A stretch of 64,000 bases of DNA from Heliopora coerulea (taxonomy: Eukaryota > Cnidaria > Anthozoa > Scleralcyonacea > Helioporidae). The position numbers and the translations under genes were made by a program. How positions within the stretch are numbered: position 1 is the stretch's first letter; every line of letters starts with the position of its first letter. Shown piece by piece: positions 41,101 through 52,342 of the stretch. The notes below the pieces were generated by a model. That model did no database searches. It saw only the letters and a program-made list of their open reading frames with translations, and had not been told where the DNA came from. The DNA lies in contig JASJOG010000046.1 of assembly GCA_030142905.1 (NCBI GenBank), positions 320,501-384,500 on the forward strand, read 5' to 3'.

Positions 41101-44100
41101 ACTTACCTGAGAATGTGCATCTTATTGGGTACAGTATAATTCATAATGTTTACTTAACCAAAGTACTGTTACAGTAACTTTGAGCAGGCCTCTCACGTTC
41201 GAAATTTGGCGCGAGCGAACTATCGCGCGGGCAGATTACGTTGCGTGCGCGATTAATTAACAACAAATTGGAGGGATTGTCAAAAAATTAAAAAACTTTT
41301 CAATTTTCTTGTAATTACATCAATTTAATTCCGATATGAATACAATGTCATATCAATGTTTTTTATAACAAAAGAAGGAACAGAAACGTTAAGATATTAC
41401 TTCAGTCCGAGTCGCTTTCGTATTCCTCTTGGAAAAGTTCAAATTCACTGTCCTCACTACTGCTTTCGTCTTGGTCAAGTGTTGCGTGGACCTCGTCAAC
41501 AACGTTAACAGTATTTCTCACTGACGTAACTTGATTTGGTTGAGAGACCTTTTTCGGCATGTTTGATTTCATATATATTTCAACAGTACGCTCTATTATG
41601 GCCTCTTTCTCTTCTCTGTTCCAAAGCGGGTTGTTTCCGTCGACGACAAAGCTTTCATTCAAAGCGTCGTGGGCCACTGACAAGTGCCTATCCGAGAGGA
41701 TGCTCGTGACGGTACTGAACGTTCTCTCTACTTGAGCGTTTGAGCCAGAAGGACGGGAGCGTTTTGAAAACAAAACAGTTTGACAGGCGAGCGGAAATTA
41801 ACATTTGCGCGCGTGATCATTCACGCGCGTAACATTGGTGGGGCGCGTGCCTGCGCGCTCGCGCGCGTCCCATTGAGAGACCTGCTTTGAGGACCATTAG
41901 GTGCATTCAGCTGATGTGCATGCAGTAATAAGGAGTATGAGCAATTTTCATTAGTTACCTTTGCCTTCAAAACATTTGAAGCTATGTCAACAGCTGCCAT
42001 GCCAACACCACCGGCTGCAGCAGTAACTAACACGCTCTCTCTGTTAAAATTTATAACAAAAATTTTAACAATAAATATGGAGTTACAAGAATGATTATCT
42101 TCAACTAGAAGAGTATTCTACAGCCATGTCTTGGTGACATTATGTATGTGGTGAACATTCCAGTGAACAAAACTCTTCTCTTGCACAATTTTTCAGTGTT
42201 TAAAAGCTCAAAGCATTAAGTTTAAAATATCTAATAATTTTGGTCAATTTGGGTCAAATCAGCAAACAATTAAACCAGCTTGGTAGCCAAAAATAGCCCT
42301 GGGGGTAGAGATTTGTTATTGAAGGGAATTTTGCCCTTCAAAGTAGCTTGGCCTTATTCTTAGATTGGATTTTGCATGCTAAAGTTTTTCATGGTGTAAA
42401 TAAAGATACTGCATATAAAACAGTTTGACATCCACTGTGTGTTCAAATCCTTTACTTGAGTGTTTGTGGTTAATCAATAAAGCTTATTGGCTTATACCTG
42501 GGATTAAACTTGCTTGAAAGATTTTTGCTTCTACAGGCATTAAGGTGTGATGCTTATTTCTTGAAGTTTATGGTATATTATTTTGACCTAGAATTGAGCA
42601 TCAATTTGGTTGAAATAGCATCAGTTCTGCAGATGTTTCTATCAGTGCTGCTACCTTCACAAATTTCTAGTTTGTCACTGGTACTTGACACTTTAATCTA
42701 TTGTGTGTTTATGTATTTTAAAATTTGGAAACAAGTTTTCTCAAACTTGCATTGCCATAACTTCAAATTGGGGTTGTTAATACAAGTTGTCTTACTGTAC
42801 ACTAGCTTTCTACAATTATAAATTTCTAGAAGTTGCAGTAAGTATCATCTTAATTTAAAAGTATTTCTACCTTCAAAAATAAGTTCAGTACAGGATATGT
42901 CTAACTGTACTGTAGAAGCACGACAATAATCTGAAATATCTGTCAAATTGTGTATTTTTATAACACTATCCTGGTAACAATCTGGGAATATCAGGATGTT
43001 TTCATGATTATCAAAGTTAAGACAAATTATGGGATCTTCTATTGTTTTTCCTAGTGAATTATGAAAACTTGTTGTCAAGGTATTTTTTATAACAAAGTAT
43101 GTGGATTTTGGAAAACTCTTAAAACTGGAAGGCAAAAACCCAAAAATTTAACATTTCTACTAATGTGGATGGTGCTGTAATGATAGAATAATTCAACAAG
43201 ATCACTATTGATGCATTCATGTTGAGCAAAATTTAGTTGCCATAGGAATCTATTCTTTGCCAGAAGTTAGAGATGGCAAAAGGCCAAAACATAGTTTTGA
43301 TTATGGCAACTTTCAAAATATAAACTGGTAAAACTAGTTTCACAGAAATGTTTGTCATTACACCATCAGAATATGAATCTACAGCAGTTACTGAAAAAAG
43401 AGTTAGCCTGAAAACCCAGGTGCCCCCATGGGGAAATGGGGCAGGCTGCATCAACAAGAGGTAGCAGCTGGTTTTTCATGCATTACTCTCACAAGGCAAG
43501 TGCAAAAAGCCAACTAGACTGCACATTTGTAAACATTTTATAACCATCAAAATGTTTTTGGCAGATGATATGGTCAGGCCAAGAGAATTTTGCAAATGTT
43601 TCAGCAGACCAATCTCAGTAAATCAGAAGGGGATGGAGCATTAATTCCCATTATCCTAAAAAATTACTCCAGTGATTGTTTCACTGGTATGGTTTACAGT
43701 AAACTTAAAAATAAACAGAATAACTTAATGTGTGTTTATGAGTCAGCCAGGGGCAAAACATCTGTAGCTATGGTGATGGCACACCATTATCTCAAAATCT
43801 TTTTGGATGATCCCCCATTGTGAAAATTGTGGCAAACCAAACAATGTCTGCTGGAAAAAGGTAATGGTCATTTTCAAACCATGTGACAGTGCTGTCACTC
43901 AAATCTACTGTTGTTATGAAGCACATAGTTATTGATAGTGGTATTTACCCTTGGCAGACATTTGCTCTCCTTGTCAGAGAAACTAAGGCAGTTCCATAGC
44001 ATACTGCCAAAGCTGCAACCGTTTTCAATTCCAGAGATTTTGGCACTTTCCAAAGAAACTATAAAGTTAAGATAGATCTCAAAGTGAATGACTTCTGAAA

Positions 44101-47100
44101 CAATGCTTAATTTAATTATTAACATTATGAAAAGTCAATGAGGTAACCTGACGAGGGAATTAATTTTACATTAATGGATGGAATCAATATCAATCACAGA
44201 AAAGGCCTAGTTCAAAGTTTAAAAATCACATACTTGGGAATTAAGAACACATTCCTCAGCAAAGCCACCACCTGCGAGACTCAATCCCAACACATGGTCA
44301 CCCTAGAGAAAGATGATTTCATGTTAGCTATAATGTAAGGGGGAAAGAGATTAACACAGTGACTAAAGAGATCTGGCACAGCTGGTGATTCGCAGATTAC
44401 TGGCCTAAGATATGACATTTACTGCCAAGGCATAGCTATAATTGAGAATCTTATTCTGATTGATGCCAGATGATAATTATTATTTAGGGAGTGAAACCAA
44501 CTGTAATAGGGGCCACTCATAAGTATGCAATGTGAATCAATCACACTGCAAGACAAAAATAAACAAAATGATGCCTTTGTGATTAATATGTATTGAATCA
44601 TTGTCCAGTAAAATTATTAATGGATGCCCACTTTTTAAAGTTTTAGTCTGACAATTTCTGGTGAAAAAAAATATAACCATCATTGTGCAAGATAATACTA
44701 AGTGAAAAACTCAGTGACAGAAGTTGACCAGAAAATGGTAGGAAATTACATTCAAAGGATCTTTCTTAATTGTTTCATTTAAGGTTTTTGTGTTTGAGTC
44801 ACAAGTTCTGTAAGCATATTAAACTTGACATTAGAAAGAAAACATATCTTGTAGGCTGCAGTCCCCATTAGGACAGAATATGAATATTTTGGTCCGTGCT
44901 TTAGCTGCATGCTCAAATAACTCATTGGTCTAGATCATGGCACATTTAGCCAAAGATCTTGGGTTCAAATCTTGATTGAGGCAGTCAGAAAATTTTTCTA
45001 TTGTGGAGATTTGGCCTCATTGAAATTATTCCTCCCATGAAGTAAACAAATTCAAGTTTATGATAAATCATTATACCACAAATCTCATACATTTAAAAAC
45101 TGTTTTTACCATGATTATAACTATTTTTTCTTTTGTTTGATATTGTGGTTTAGAAATTTATGACCCTGGCTCTGTACATTAATCTGAATGAAATAGTAAT
45201 TGTTTGCCATAGGACTGGAGTTAAAAGTGTAACATTTCAAACTCAAGTTATCACTGGTGATGTACCTCAGCAATGCCCTTCACATCGTCACCAACTTCTA
45301 ATACTTTACCAGCAAACTCTTCTCCTAAAATAGAACCATTAAGCTGATATGGAAATCTAAGACAAGAATTAATATAGAATCTGATATTTATTGTATTCTA
45401 ATGACAACTCCAGGGATCAAATCTTATCATGGCCATGGTCTCTGATAATGGATAAAATGAAATTGTACTTAATATCTAAGGCCACTTATGGCCCCAATGG
45501 GTAATTCTCAAAAGCACACACATATCTTGCTAACTGCATGAATTTCTGCCTAAATTTGCTAATTTGTAAGATTTCCTGACAGTGTGCAACCAGTTAAACA
45601 AATCTTTTTCATTTTGTTGTTGAAGTGAAGCACAATGTACCTACTAATAAACTACTGTAACTAATACTGCTACAGTAATTCTTTTGATGAAACAGCTACA
45701 GCTAGTGCAATCAATTTAGGAATAAACAGCTTGCAAACTGAGGGCAAAGCTTATAAACATTTTGGAGAAAGTGGTGGCTGAACTTGAGGGTAACAACCAT
45801 AAAAAACAGGAATTGAGATTGGTTAGAATAGAGGTGGATGGAATTGAACTCCCAAATGCTGCTTAGGGCAGCCAGCATCAAGGTCAAAAACAGTTCAGTT
45901 TCTGAGGCCCTTATAAATGGCACTCATACACATTGTGCTGTTAAGTACTGTATCATGCAAAATTATTGGTTGTACAAATAGATATTGTAAAGACAAGTAC
46001 ATTGAAACACAAACCAACCAAAACTCCTGTGCATGTAGCTGGTTGTCTAAATGAATGTTTGAAAGTGTTTTATATACAGCCACATATTTGGCTTTGGATG
46101 ACCATAAGCAGATGAAATTACCAAGGCCATTTTTGGCTGAGGATAGAAAAAATCAAATTTGAGCCCTGAACTCTGTCAGTTAAAGTCTTTTAACCCATTC
46201 AGCAGCAAAAGCAAACTGTAGTATTTTACTCACCAAAGGGACATGCCCTGCCCCTTAATTAGTTAAACTACTAGTAATAACACTACAAATGCAATGATAT
46301 AAAAATAATAACTGCAACACAACTAATACGGTACACTGGATTGTGAAAAGTTCAAAAATGTCTCAATCTTGATATTTCTAGCTATTTCAGTTATGATTAA
46401 TTTAAAAGAAAAAGTGAAATAGAATGAAACTCATAATACTGGTGATATATCAAGTATTCAGGCCCATAATTTTTTTGATGCTTACAGTAATTTGTTTCTC
46501 TGGCTTCAACTGAGAATTTGGTCTTTTTTTCTTAATTTGACAATCCTATTTGGTAACTTAAAATTTTCCTATCTGGATTACTTTTTGTCACAATTACTTA
46601 AATCAGTCAATTTTCAGCTATTTGTACTGCATATTATTTATCAGCAATAATTCAGACATTAAACCAGAAAGGGAGAAGAAGTTACTTTAGTATTTTACTC
46701 ATCACAGGGATGAGCCCTGGGTTTTAAAGGATTCAACATTATCTGCTGAACCCATTAAGGGGTAATGGCTCACTTCAGCATGTCACTGGTCATAGAGATG
46801 AGCCCTGGGTGTTAAAGAGTTAATTTAATAGTTTTAAGTGATGGTTATGATGCCGATGACCCAAATACAACTAGAATCGTTAGTACAGTAGTGTATATGG
46901 AAATTTTACTACCAATAAAATATAGCTGGCAATGACCTAATGTATAACTAACAAAAATTACCAAATACAGCAGGTAATGGTGGCTTTTCTTGGTACAGGC
47001 CCATACTTATGAGTAAGTCAGCAAAATTAATTCCACAATAGTGTACTGCAACTCTGACCTGAATCAGTAAAATAAAATGAATCATGCATAAAATGCAGTA

Positions 47101-48016
47101 TGAAGGAAGTATAGCAGAAATATTATCTTTTAAAATCATTATGGTAGGTTAGTTGCCATGATGACAGGTTCAGTCTGCTTGCTTGCAAGTTGTCCTATTG
47201 CAAATACTTTTAACCTGACTCATTTACTCGTTAAAGGAGAAATTTCTGCTACTTTGGAAGTTAAAAGGTTGGGGTGTTTCAGTATTCCTCATTTCATGGA
47301 AGCAAAACTATCATCAAATGAGTTGCTAAATTACATTCAAATTATGCCATCTGTTGTCACACAACATAGTCATTTGATCAACTTTAATGGGAAAGGGATG
47401 GATTAAGGGGGGGAAAAGGCAATTTGCACTGGCCACCCCCTGAATACTCTGATGTTATGTGGTTTGGAACAATCCATCAATAATCACTATGAAACATTGG
47501 ATCATTCTATTTCAACAGAAACCACTTTCTTCTTATATTTATTTCTGTTTTAGTTTTTTATGTCTTGATACAAACTAATTATTCAAAAAATTTACCAAGA
47601 GGTTATGGTACCGGTATTTTCATTTCAATTCAGGGGGTCCACCCACCCCCACCCACCTACTGATGCGGTGTGGCACACCAGCTACCGTGTACAAGCGTCA
47701 CCACCGTCACCACCCACCGCATTCGTGTATGTTTCCTTCCAGCTAATTGCGATTTAGCTCATCAGTTTGAGTCTTTCTACCAAAGTTTTCTGAACGTATT
47801 TTGTCATCACCTGTAAAAGTACAAGCTACGTAAAGTCATATAAAACTATACATGTTCACTCTTTAGCTCCTTATCTGCTGTTAAATTCTGAATTATCAAA
47901 GGTTCCTTCAGTTTCTGGCAAACTGCAGCGCGGTAATTGCGAACGCATGTTTCGTTCACACCTCGCCACAAAGAACGCAGTATTCGCTCCGGAGGACTAC
48001 GTATCCCACATGCCAT
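29122..48016 (-). CDS. quinone oxidoreductase-like protein 2 (zinc-less MDR reductase), 13 exons
   Basis: NADPH-dependent MDR-family reductase of the quinone oxidoreductase group, closest in my judgement to vertebrate QORL2. Exons in transcript order: 48016-47852, 47058-46962, 45324-45266, 44302-44234, 44058-43949, 42040-41959, 40246-40148, 31507-31425, 31335-31278, 30231-30192, 30096-30083, 29880-29764, 29199-29122. Phases join to 356 residues (human about 349). VHYCGINFADLL and GDHVLGL mark the catalytic fold; VLVTAAAGGVGMAAVDIA is the Rossmann nucleotide loop; VESVGGD, SWEGRLVVVGFASG and RKSTGKILI mark the C-terminal half. Start MACGIRSPPERILRSLWRG is Arg-rich with few acids, suggesting a mitochondrial presequence; the frame is open further up to 48133. 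Exon 11 has only 14 nt. Intron 7 is 8.6 kb. Confidence 0.92.
29506..29720. repeat. dispersed TTAACCC family, one or two worn copies
   Basis: TTATTCTGGCTAATGGCA with TTCTTGTCAAAGGGAG, then a second partial core GTCTGGCTACTGCTGGATGA. It lies between the last two QORL2-like exons. Confidence 0.45.
30765..30870. repeat. dispersed TTAACCC family member, well preserved
   Basis: It runs from TTAACCGATTAAGGGGCAAG through TTTTTACTCTGGCTAATGCC and TTTTACTGGTCAAA to CGTTCATGGGTTAA. The two ends are inverted (TTAACC / GGGTTAA), so this copy best shows that the family is a terminal-inverted-repeat element. Confidence 0.65.
32719..32799 (+). promoter_or_regulatory. cluster of four CCAAT boxes, candidate promoter
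   Basis: GATTGGTT, AACCAATG, GACCAATAAAAG and GACCAATCAG lie within 80 bp, inside QORL2-like intron 7. Their spacing is promoter-like and a splice-donor context follows at 32994. Activity is inferred. Confidence 0.35.
32800..36760 (+). ncRNA. candidate plus-strand non-coding transcript inside QORL2-like intron 7
   Basis: Three signs suggest a transcription unit antisense to the host gene: a CCAAT-box cluster at 32719-32799, a strong donor-like site CTCAG/GTATGT at 32994/32995, and two AATAAA signals with GT-rich downstream stretches at 36476 and 36738. The open frame 32788-33144 shows no known domain and reads through the putative donor, so coding is doubtful. 36186-36423 carries a three-unit tandem repeat. 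All of this could be chance; no homologous product is recognised. Confidence 0.25.
36186..36423 (+). repeat. three tandem units of 84-90 bp
   Basis: Each unit carries AATTTAGGTARTCTTCG, a GTCCTAGGTTGCGGC-type block and AATTATG; starts near 36186, 36270 and 36360. The third is shorter. It ends just before the AATAAA at 36476. Confidence 0.75.
36446..36770 (+). repeat. duplicated TTCGAATTGTAAC/AATAAAG segment
   Basis: ATTCGAATTGTAAC, then about 15 bp, then CAATAAAGRAAACAA occurs at 36448 and again at 36712. Each is followed by a GT-rich stretch. Confidence 0.55.
38516..39213. mobile_element. 698-bp non-autonomous hAT element
   Basis: TAGGGGTGCACCGGATA at the left and TATCCGGTGTACCCCTA at the right are inverted. 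The 8-bp duplication ATCTTTTA is perfect (38508-38515, 39214-39221). Subterminal regions are packed with GTATCCGGCCGGATA palindromes, likely transposase sites. There is no transposase. It lies in QORL2-like intron 7. Confidence 0.92.
40929..41010. repeat. dispersed TTAACCC family, worn copy
   Basis: CTTGGCTAATGGAGCACTTC and TTTTATTCTGGCTAACAC show the family core, with poor ends. Confidence 0.4.
41185..41884 (-). mobile_element. internally deleted hAT element with transposase 3' end
   Basis: CAGGCCTCTCA at the left is matched by TGAGAGACCTG at the right; CTTTGAG repeats directly on both sides (41178-41184, 41885-41891). Ends are rich in GCGCG. Inside lies only the last part of a transposase gene, so most of the original element is gone. 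It is in QORL2-like intron 6, 74 bp beyond the exon 6 donor. Confidence 0.88.
41402..41773 (-). pseudogene. hAT transposase C-terminal dimerisation region, truncated
   Basis: 123 codons: SNAQVERTFSTVTSILSDRH is the conserved block of the hAT C-terminal dimerisation domain (NA-x-x-ER-x-FS), followed by NPLWNREEKEAIIER and an acidic Ser/Asp/Glu-rich tail ending at 41402. The BED finger and catalytic core are absent, removed by the deletion that made the 700-bp element. It opens at a chance ATG. It may still bind related transposases if expressed; that is speculation. Confidence 0.85.
44915..44982 (+). repeat. tRNA-derived SINE head
   Basis: AACTCATTGGTCTAGATCATGG (A-box-like) is followed by TTGGGTTCAAATCTTG (B-box-like), in QORL2-like intron 3. 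Confidence 0.5.
46188..46266. repeat. dispersed TTAACCC family member
   Basis: It runs from TTTTAACCCATTCAGCAGC through TATTTTACTCACCAAAGGG to CCCCTTAATTAGTTAA. Confidence 0.55.
46685..46822. repeat. dispersed TTAACCC family, two adjacent partial copies
   Basis: TTTTACTCATCACAGGGATG and, 100 bp on, GTCACTGGTCATAGAGATGA, with AACCCATTAAGGGGTAATGG between them, all in QORL2-like intron 2. Confidence 0.5.
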
Positions 48017-48240
48017 TCTATTGATACGAAGAATAATATCAGCGCAGATAATGGTGCACTTTTCTGTACTCTCCTCTTTTCGGAACAGGAATGGGAAAGG
48101 ATCTTGTAAAATAGGTCCCCTACTTACCGTCATTTTACATCATTATCCATCATTGTATGTCAACATACATCATAGTGCGTCCTCATCTGTCAGTATACAT
48201 CACTACATATCACAAGAAGTCTCCCTTAGGGAAGAACAAA
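48017..48240. other. QORL2-like 5' flank with degenerate minisatellite
   Basis: The first 100 bp stay open in the QORL2-like frame up to ATG 48133, so the true start could be further upstream. 48128-48215 is a TACATCA/CATCAT-rich degenerate repeat resembling, in inverse orientation, the tract at 53280-53412. It ends at the hAT target duplication GTCGGGAA (48241-48248). Confidence 0.5.
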
Positions 48241-48248
48241 GTCGGGAA

Positions 48249-51008
48249 CAGCGCTTCCATTTTGAAGGAAATTTCCTTTTCGAAGGAAATTTTGGCAATA
48301 TGAAGGAAATGTGAAGGAAATTCAAATTTGAGGGAAATTTGAAGGAAATTTAGGAAAAAATAGGAACTTTGAAGGATTTTTTCAAAATTTTTAAAAGCAC
48401 GTGTTTTTCACCACTTTTTCCTTTTACAAATTTAAATATATGAATATTTAAATACATCGGCCGAAGGAGAATGGAGAGTGAGGCAGAAATATCAGAGGCG
48501 GAGTATGAGTATGATGATGACGAGTTTGATGATGAAGTTGACGATGCTCATCTGAGCAAACAACCATCCCAATCGAAAGCAACAAAACGAAAGCGTACTT
48601 CTGCACCACGAGAGCAGCTTTTCATGGACAGCTGGTTACAAATTGCTGAGTTCAGAAGCTGGCTTCTAAGAAAAATTGGGAAAGATAATAAAGTGAAGCC
48701 ATACTGTAAAGTGTGTGACAAGTTCATAACATGTTCAAAAACTGGCATAAAACGTCACTCAACGAGCAAAAAACATAAAGAAAATATCAAGACAGCGACC
48801 TCATCTGGCTCACTTCAACAAATGATGACCCAAGCAACAAGTGCTGATGCTACAGCTTCCATGGAAATAAAGTTATGTGCATTTATTGTGCAGCACAATT
48901 TACCTCTGTCGCTATCCGATGACCTAATTAAAGTTCTTCGCTCTCTTTTTCCAAATGATTCTGCGTTCAAGAAGGTGACGCTTGGCAAGCAAAAGGCAAC
49001 AAACATCATTCGGCAAGTTCTAGGATTTGATTATCTCGAGCAAATGGTATCTTTGCTGCGTGCTCGTATGTTTAGCATCATAATTGACGAAGCCACTGAT
49101 AAAAGCACAAAAAAACAGCTCGCAATTGTTGCCTGTTTTTTTGACGTGCCTAAATTTGAAATGCAGTACTGGTTGGTGGATATGATCGAAACTGAAGATG
49201 GTACAGCGCAAGGTATCTATTCAAAGATCAAAGAGACATTCAACGAACTTAACATCCCCTTGGTTAACATAATTGGATACTCATCGGATACGACCAATGT
49301 GATGTTCGGGCAGTATAACTCCGTCTCTCAACTATTAAAGTCTGAGTTCCCCCACATACAGATCATCAAATGTTCATGCCACCTAATTCATCTTGTCTCG
49401 TCCCAGGCTGCTTTGAAATTGCCAAAGAGTGTTGAAGACGTCTGTAGAGACATATACGCCCATTTCCATCGCTCTTCAAAACGACATGACGTCTATCAAG
49501 AGTTCCAGACCTTTTTTGACACTGAACCACTCAACTTGTTGTCTCCCTGCCAGACACGTTGGCTTTCACTAGAAGCATGCGTTAACCGCATTCTTGAACA
49601 GTACCTAGCTTTGACACATTACTTTATCCTAACCGCCAATGAAGACCCGTCTCATTCTAACGACCGTATTCTAGCGTCTCTTCGGAATCGTTTTGTTCAA
49701 GCTTATCTTGAGTTTTTAAGCTTTCAGCTCAGTCGTTTCAACGGGTTTAATTGGCTATTCCAAAGCGAGCGACCTCTTCTTCATATCCTAAAACGAGAGG
49801 TAGAGAGCCTCATGCGATCGATTGCAAGTGACTTCATGAAACTTGACATTGTTAAAGCGACGGAACTCAAAGATCTTGACCGTGCAGACGTCAATCAACA
49901 TGTTCCTCTGCGTCAAACCTATCTTGGCTTAGCTGCATCAGCGACTCTAGCGGAAATTGAAGGCGAAGCCTAACCACAAGATGTTACCAAGTTTTTAGAG
50001 GACTGTAAAAGCTTTCTTATCGAAAGCATTTTGCAGATGCAAAGAAGATTTGATTTAGACGCAGACGTACATAGAATTATGGAATGTCTCTTACCGGCCA
50101 ATGCGGCTTCCCGCACGCCTAGTTCCCTAGGAACGATCACCAACTTGTTGCCTTATCTTACAGATATTCTCAACATCAAACAGCTTGACATGGAATGGAG
50201 ACAACACGCTCTTGAAGAGGGAATCAATCCTGATCTGCATTGGGATGAATACTGGTTGATTGTCCGTGATTCCAAAACTCCAACTGGTGAAGCAAGATAC
50301 CCGTGCCTTATGAGATTTGTGGGTATACTTTCGTCCTTACCGTTTGCAAATGTGGCGGTCGAAAGAATCTTTAGCCAGCTGAAATTAGTTAAAACTGATA
50401 ATAGAAATTCGTTAAAGTCATCAACTTTGGTCTCGTTGCTCCAAAGCAAGATAAGCATGAAGAATGGTCATTGGTGTGCCGCCAGTCTACAGCCAAACAA
50501 GAGAATTCTGCAACTTGCTTCCAAATGCAAGTCAAGTGCGAAAGACGAGGAAGTTAAAGAACTGAGAAAGGATTTCCTCCAAAAACTATGTTAACAATAA
50601 CGTTTAACTCAAAAGTGAGAACTTCGTTTGCATTTCGGTTTTTGGAGATAAATGTACTTAAATGAAAACTGCAAAAATCTCCAACAACAAATAAACATAC
50701 GTTCATATTATACATTTGTAGTATCCTTTTAGAGTTTAGACGTTTCACATTCACTGATCTTGTTGCTTTATGTGTTATGTGAAAAACAAAGAATTTGTAA
50801 ATCCAGGTGGTAAAAGTATGTTAAAGCTGCAAACAATATTCAAAACGTTTTTCTTTTGCAATAGTCTTACACAATTTTGCCAAAATCAACTTAAAAGTGA
50901 AGAAATACTGGAAGGAAATTTGAAGGAAATTACAATTATTTTGAAGGAAATTTTAGTCCAAATCAGTTAAAAATAAGGATTTTTCAATTTTTGAAAGTGG
51001 AAGCACTG
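48249..51008 (+). mobile_element. complete 2.76-kb hAT transposon
   Basis: The ends CAGCGCTTCCATTTT and AAAGTGGAAGCACTG are inverted repeats with two mismatches. The perfect 8-bp duplication GTCGGGAA flanks both (48241-48248, 51009-51016). GAAGGAAATT motifs are repeated in both subterminal regions (six on the left, three on the right), candidate transposase sites. It contains one transposase gene on the plus strand and stands 233 bp upstream of the QORL2-like start, pointing away from it. The perfect duplication and nearly intact ORF indicate a recent insertion. Confidence 0.95.
48471..50594 (+). pseudogene. hAT-family transposase with one in-frame stop
   Basis: A single frame of 707 codons broken only by TAA at 49971-49973. 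Order of parts: acidic N-terminus; basic KRKRTSAPRE; a C2H2-type finger KPYCKVCDKFITCSKTGIKR with H residues near 98 and 104; the catalytic start FSIIIDEATDKST; the second block GYSSDTTNVMFG; CSCHLIHLV; TRWLSLEACV; and the C-terminal dimerisation block PFANVAVERIFSQLK. This order fits the ZBED/ZMYM-like hAT transposases of animals. Without the stop, residues 501-707 including the dimerisation region would be added; with it a 500-residue protein remains. No other lesion was seen. Confidence 0.9.
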
Positions 51009-51016
51009 GTCGGGAA

Positions 51017-51270
51017 GCTACTTTAGAAAGCTGCTCAAAAGTCAAAACAATTCCGTTCGCACAACTTGTATTTCAAAGCTACTCGATTCAGACTTACCTA
51101 TGATTGTGTAGCTCAGGTAAGTGGTTACCAGAACGTGAAAAATCTCGAGATTTATACAAATCAGCATCTATTCAACTTCAGCGAAGAATGTCGTTTACAC
51201 TTAGTCTCTCAGCAAATGTCCTAACAGCAAGCGAGTTCCCATACGTCTTTTGTTCATATTTATCCGGAAG
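51017..51270. other. spacer beyond the hAT element
   Basis: No gene recognised. The 3' part of a short minus-strand frame (to 51178) belongs to the repeat copy that follows. Confidence 0.4.
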
Positions 51271-51423
51271 AACCAAGACAAAGCGTTGCTGCAACAAACG
51301 AACAGTTGGCCAATGCATATTCGAAGGAGCTAACTTTGGGAATTGCTGTTTCAACTCACAAATTGTCCAGATACTAAGATGGACTACAAAAGTGAAACCA
51401 GCCGCAGGCACCAAGAAAGCCAT
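51178..51423 (-). CDS. small ORF in dispersed repeat copy 2
   Basis: 81 codons beginning MAFLVPAAGFTFVVHLSIWT, with a hydrophobic first 25 residues that could be a signal or membrane segment. In the copy at 18301-18787 the same frame is kept for at least 40 codons without an indel, although with one stop. I recognise no domain. It may be a remnant of a repeat-borne gene or simply unbroken repeat sequence. Confidence 0.2.
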   Translation of the reverse strand: MAFLVPAAGFTFVVHLSIWTICELKQQFPKLAPSNMHWPTVRLLQQRFVLVLPDKYEQKTYGNSLAVRTFAERLSVNDILR

Positions 51424-51760
51424 TTCGTTTGCCGGTCTTAAATCATTTACTGGCTTCAGTGTTCAAATGATGTAAACAACGTCTGAGAGATCCATAAAAC
51501 GGAAAAAAATTGAGACCAAACGGATTTGCTTCGATACGGACCTAAGTAACCCAAGGTTTGATCAACAACATACCAGTCCCCGAGCTTGCACACGGCCTTC
51601 TTGATTGACCGGAATCCATGGATATATACCTATATATATATAGAAAGGTAGATACGCAATGCGAAAATTTTTCTCCCTAGTCACCACGCGTGTAAAAGGA
51701 CTCCACGCACGTCGAGATTAGTACCCTCGCACCGCGCTTCGCGCGGTGGGCGAGGGGATT
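51271..51760 (-). repeat. dispersed repeat, copy 2
   Basis: The reverse complement matches 18301-18787 along its length: CGCGGTGCGAGGGTACTAAT, the short TA run, GTGTGCAAGCTCGGGGACTG, TCTCAGACGTTGTTTACATC and ATGCATTGGCCAACTGTTCG. It continues past CTTGGTT where copy 1 turns to TTAGGG. Differences include a replaced stretch after GGACTGGTATGT. Confidence 0.85.
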
Positions 51761-52342
51761 ATGAACAGATATACATCATTACTGATCTCTATAATATACC
51801 TGAACTGCAGGTCCTAAAAAATCCCTTATAGCGAGTGTCCGAAAAACAATGACGTCATTACAGGTCCTTTCTCTCATGACGGATACCAATGACCTTTGAG
51901 AAAGAGAGCTATTTATTTACTGTATAATACCTGGTAACCTAGACAGAAAGCTCGTTTGTGAAAGTTTGTTTACGCTTGGCCACTTTCCGTATCAATGATT
52001 TTCTCTCACTCTAAGCTTCTAGTTGTGGGTTTTTTCTTAACTGCGCACAAAAGAACTTATTTGGAATCCACTTTGTAAGTTTTCTCAATAAAATTTAAGA
52101 ACCCAGTTTGCTATTTCGTTTTTTTTTGTTTTGTTTTTTCTGTTGTTTTTTTTTTCTTTTTCGTGCTTAACTTTCGGTCTACAGATGTTGACATTTCCCG
52201 TTTTTGATGAAATGAGTCGAAACAACTGTTTCCCACTCTGAAAGAGGTTAGAAAAACAAGGTGTTTGTGGACAGGAACACTTCAAGCTATTCAGTCGACG
52301 AAATAAGACATTCTTAGTAAGCAACGGATTAAAATGGATCCA
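51761..52342. other. intergenic, no gene seen
   Basis: Mixed single-copy-looking sequence with a T-rich stretch at 52118-52160. No ORF with a recognisable domain. Confidence 0.4.
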
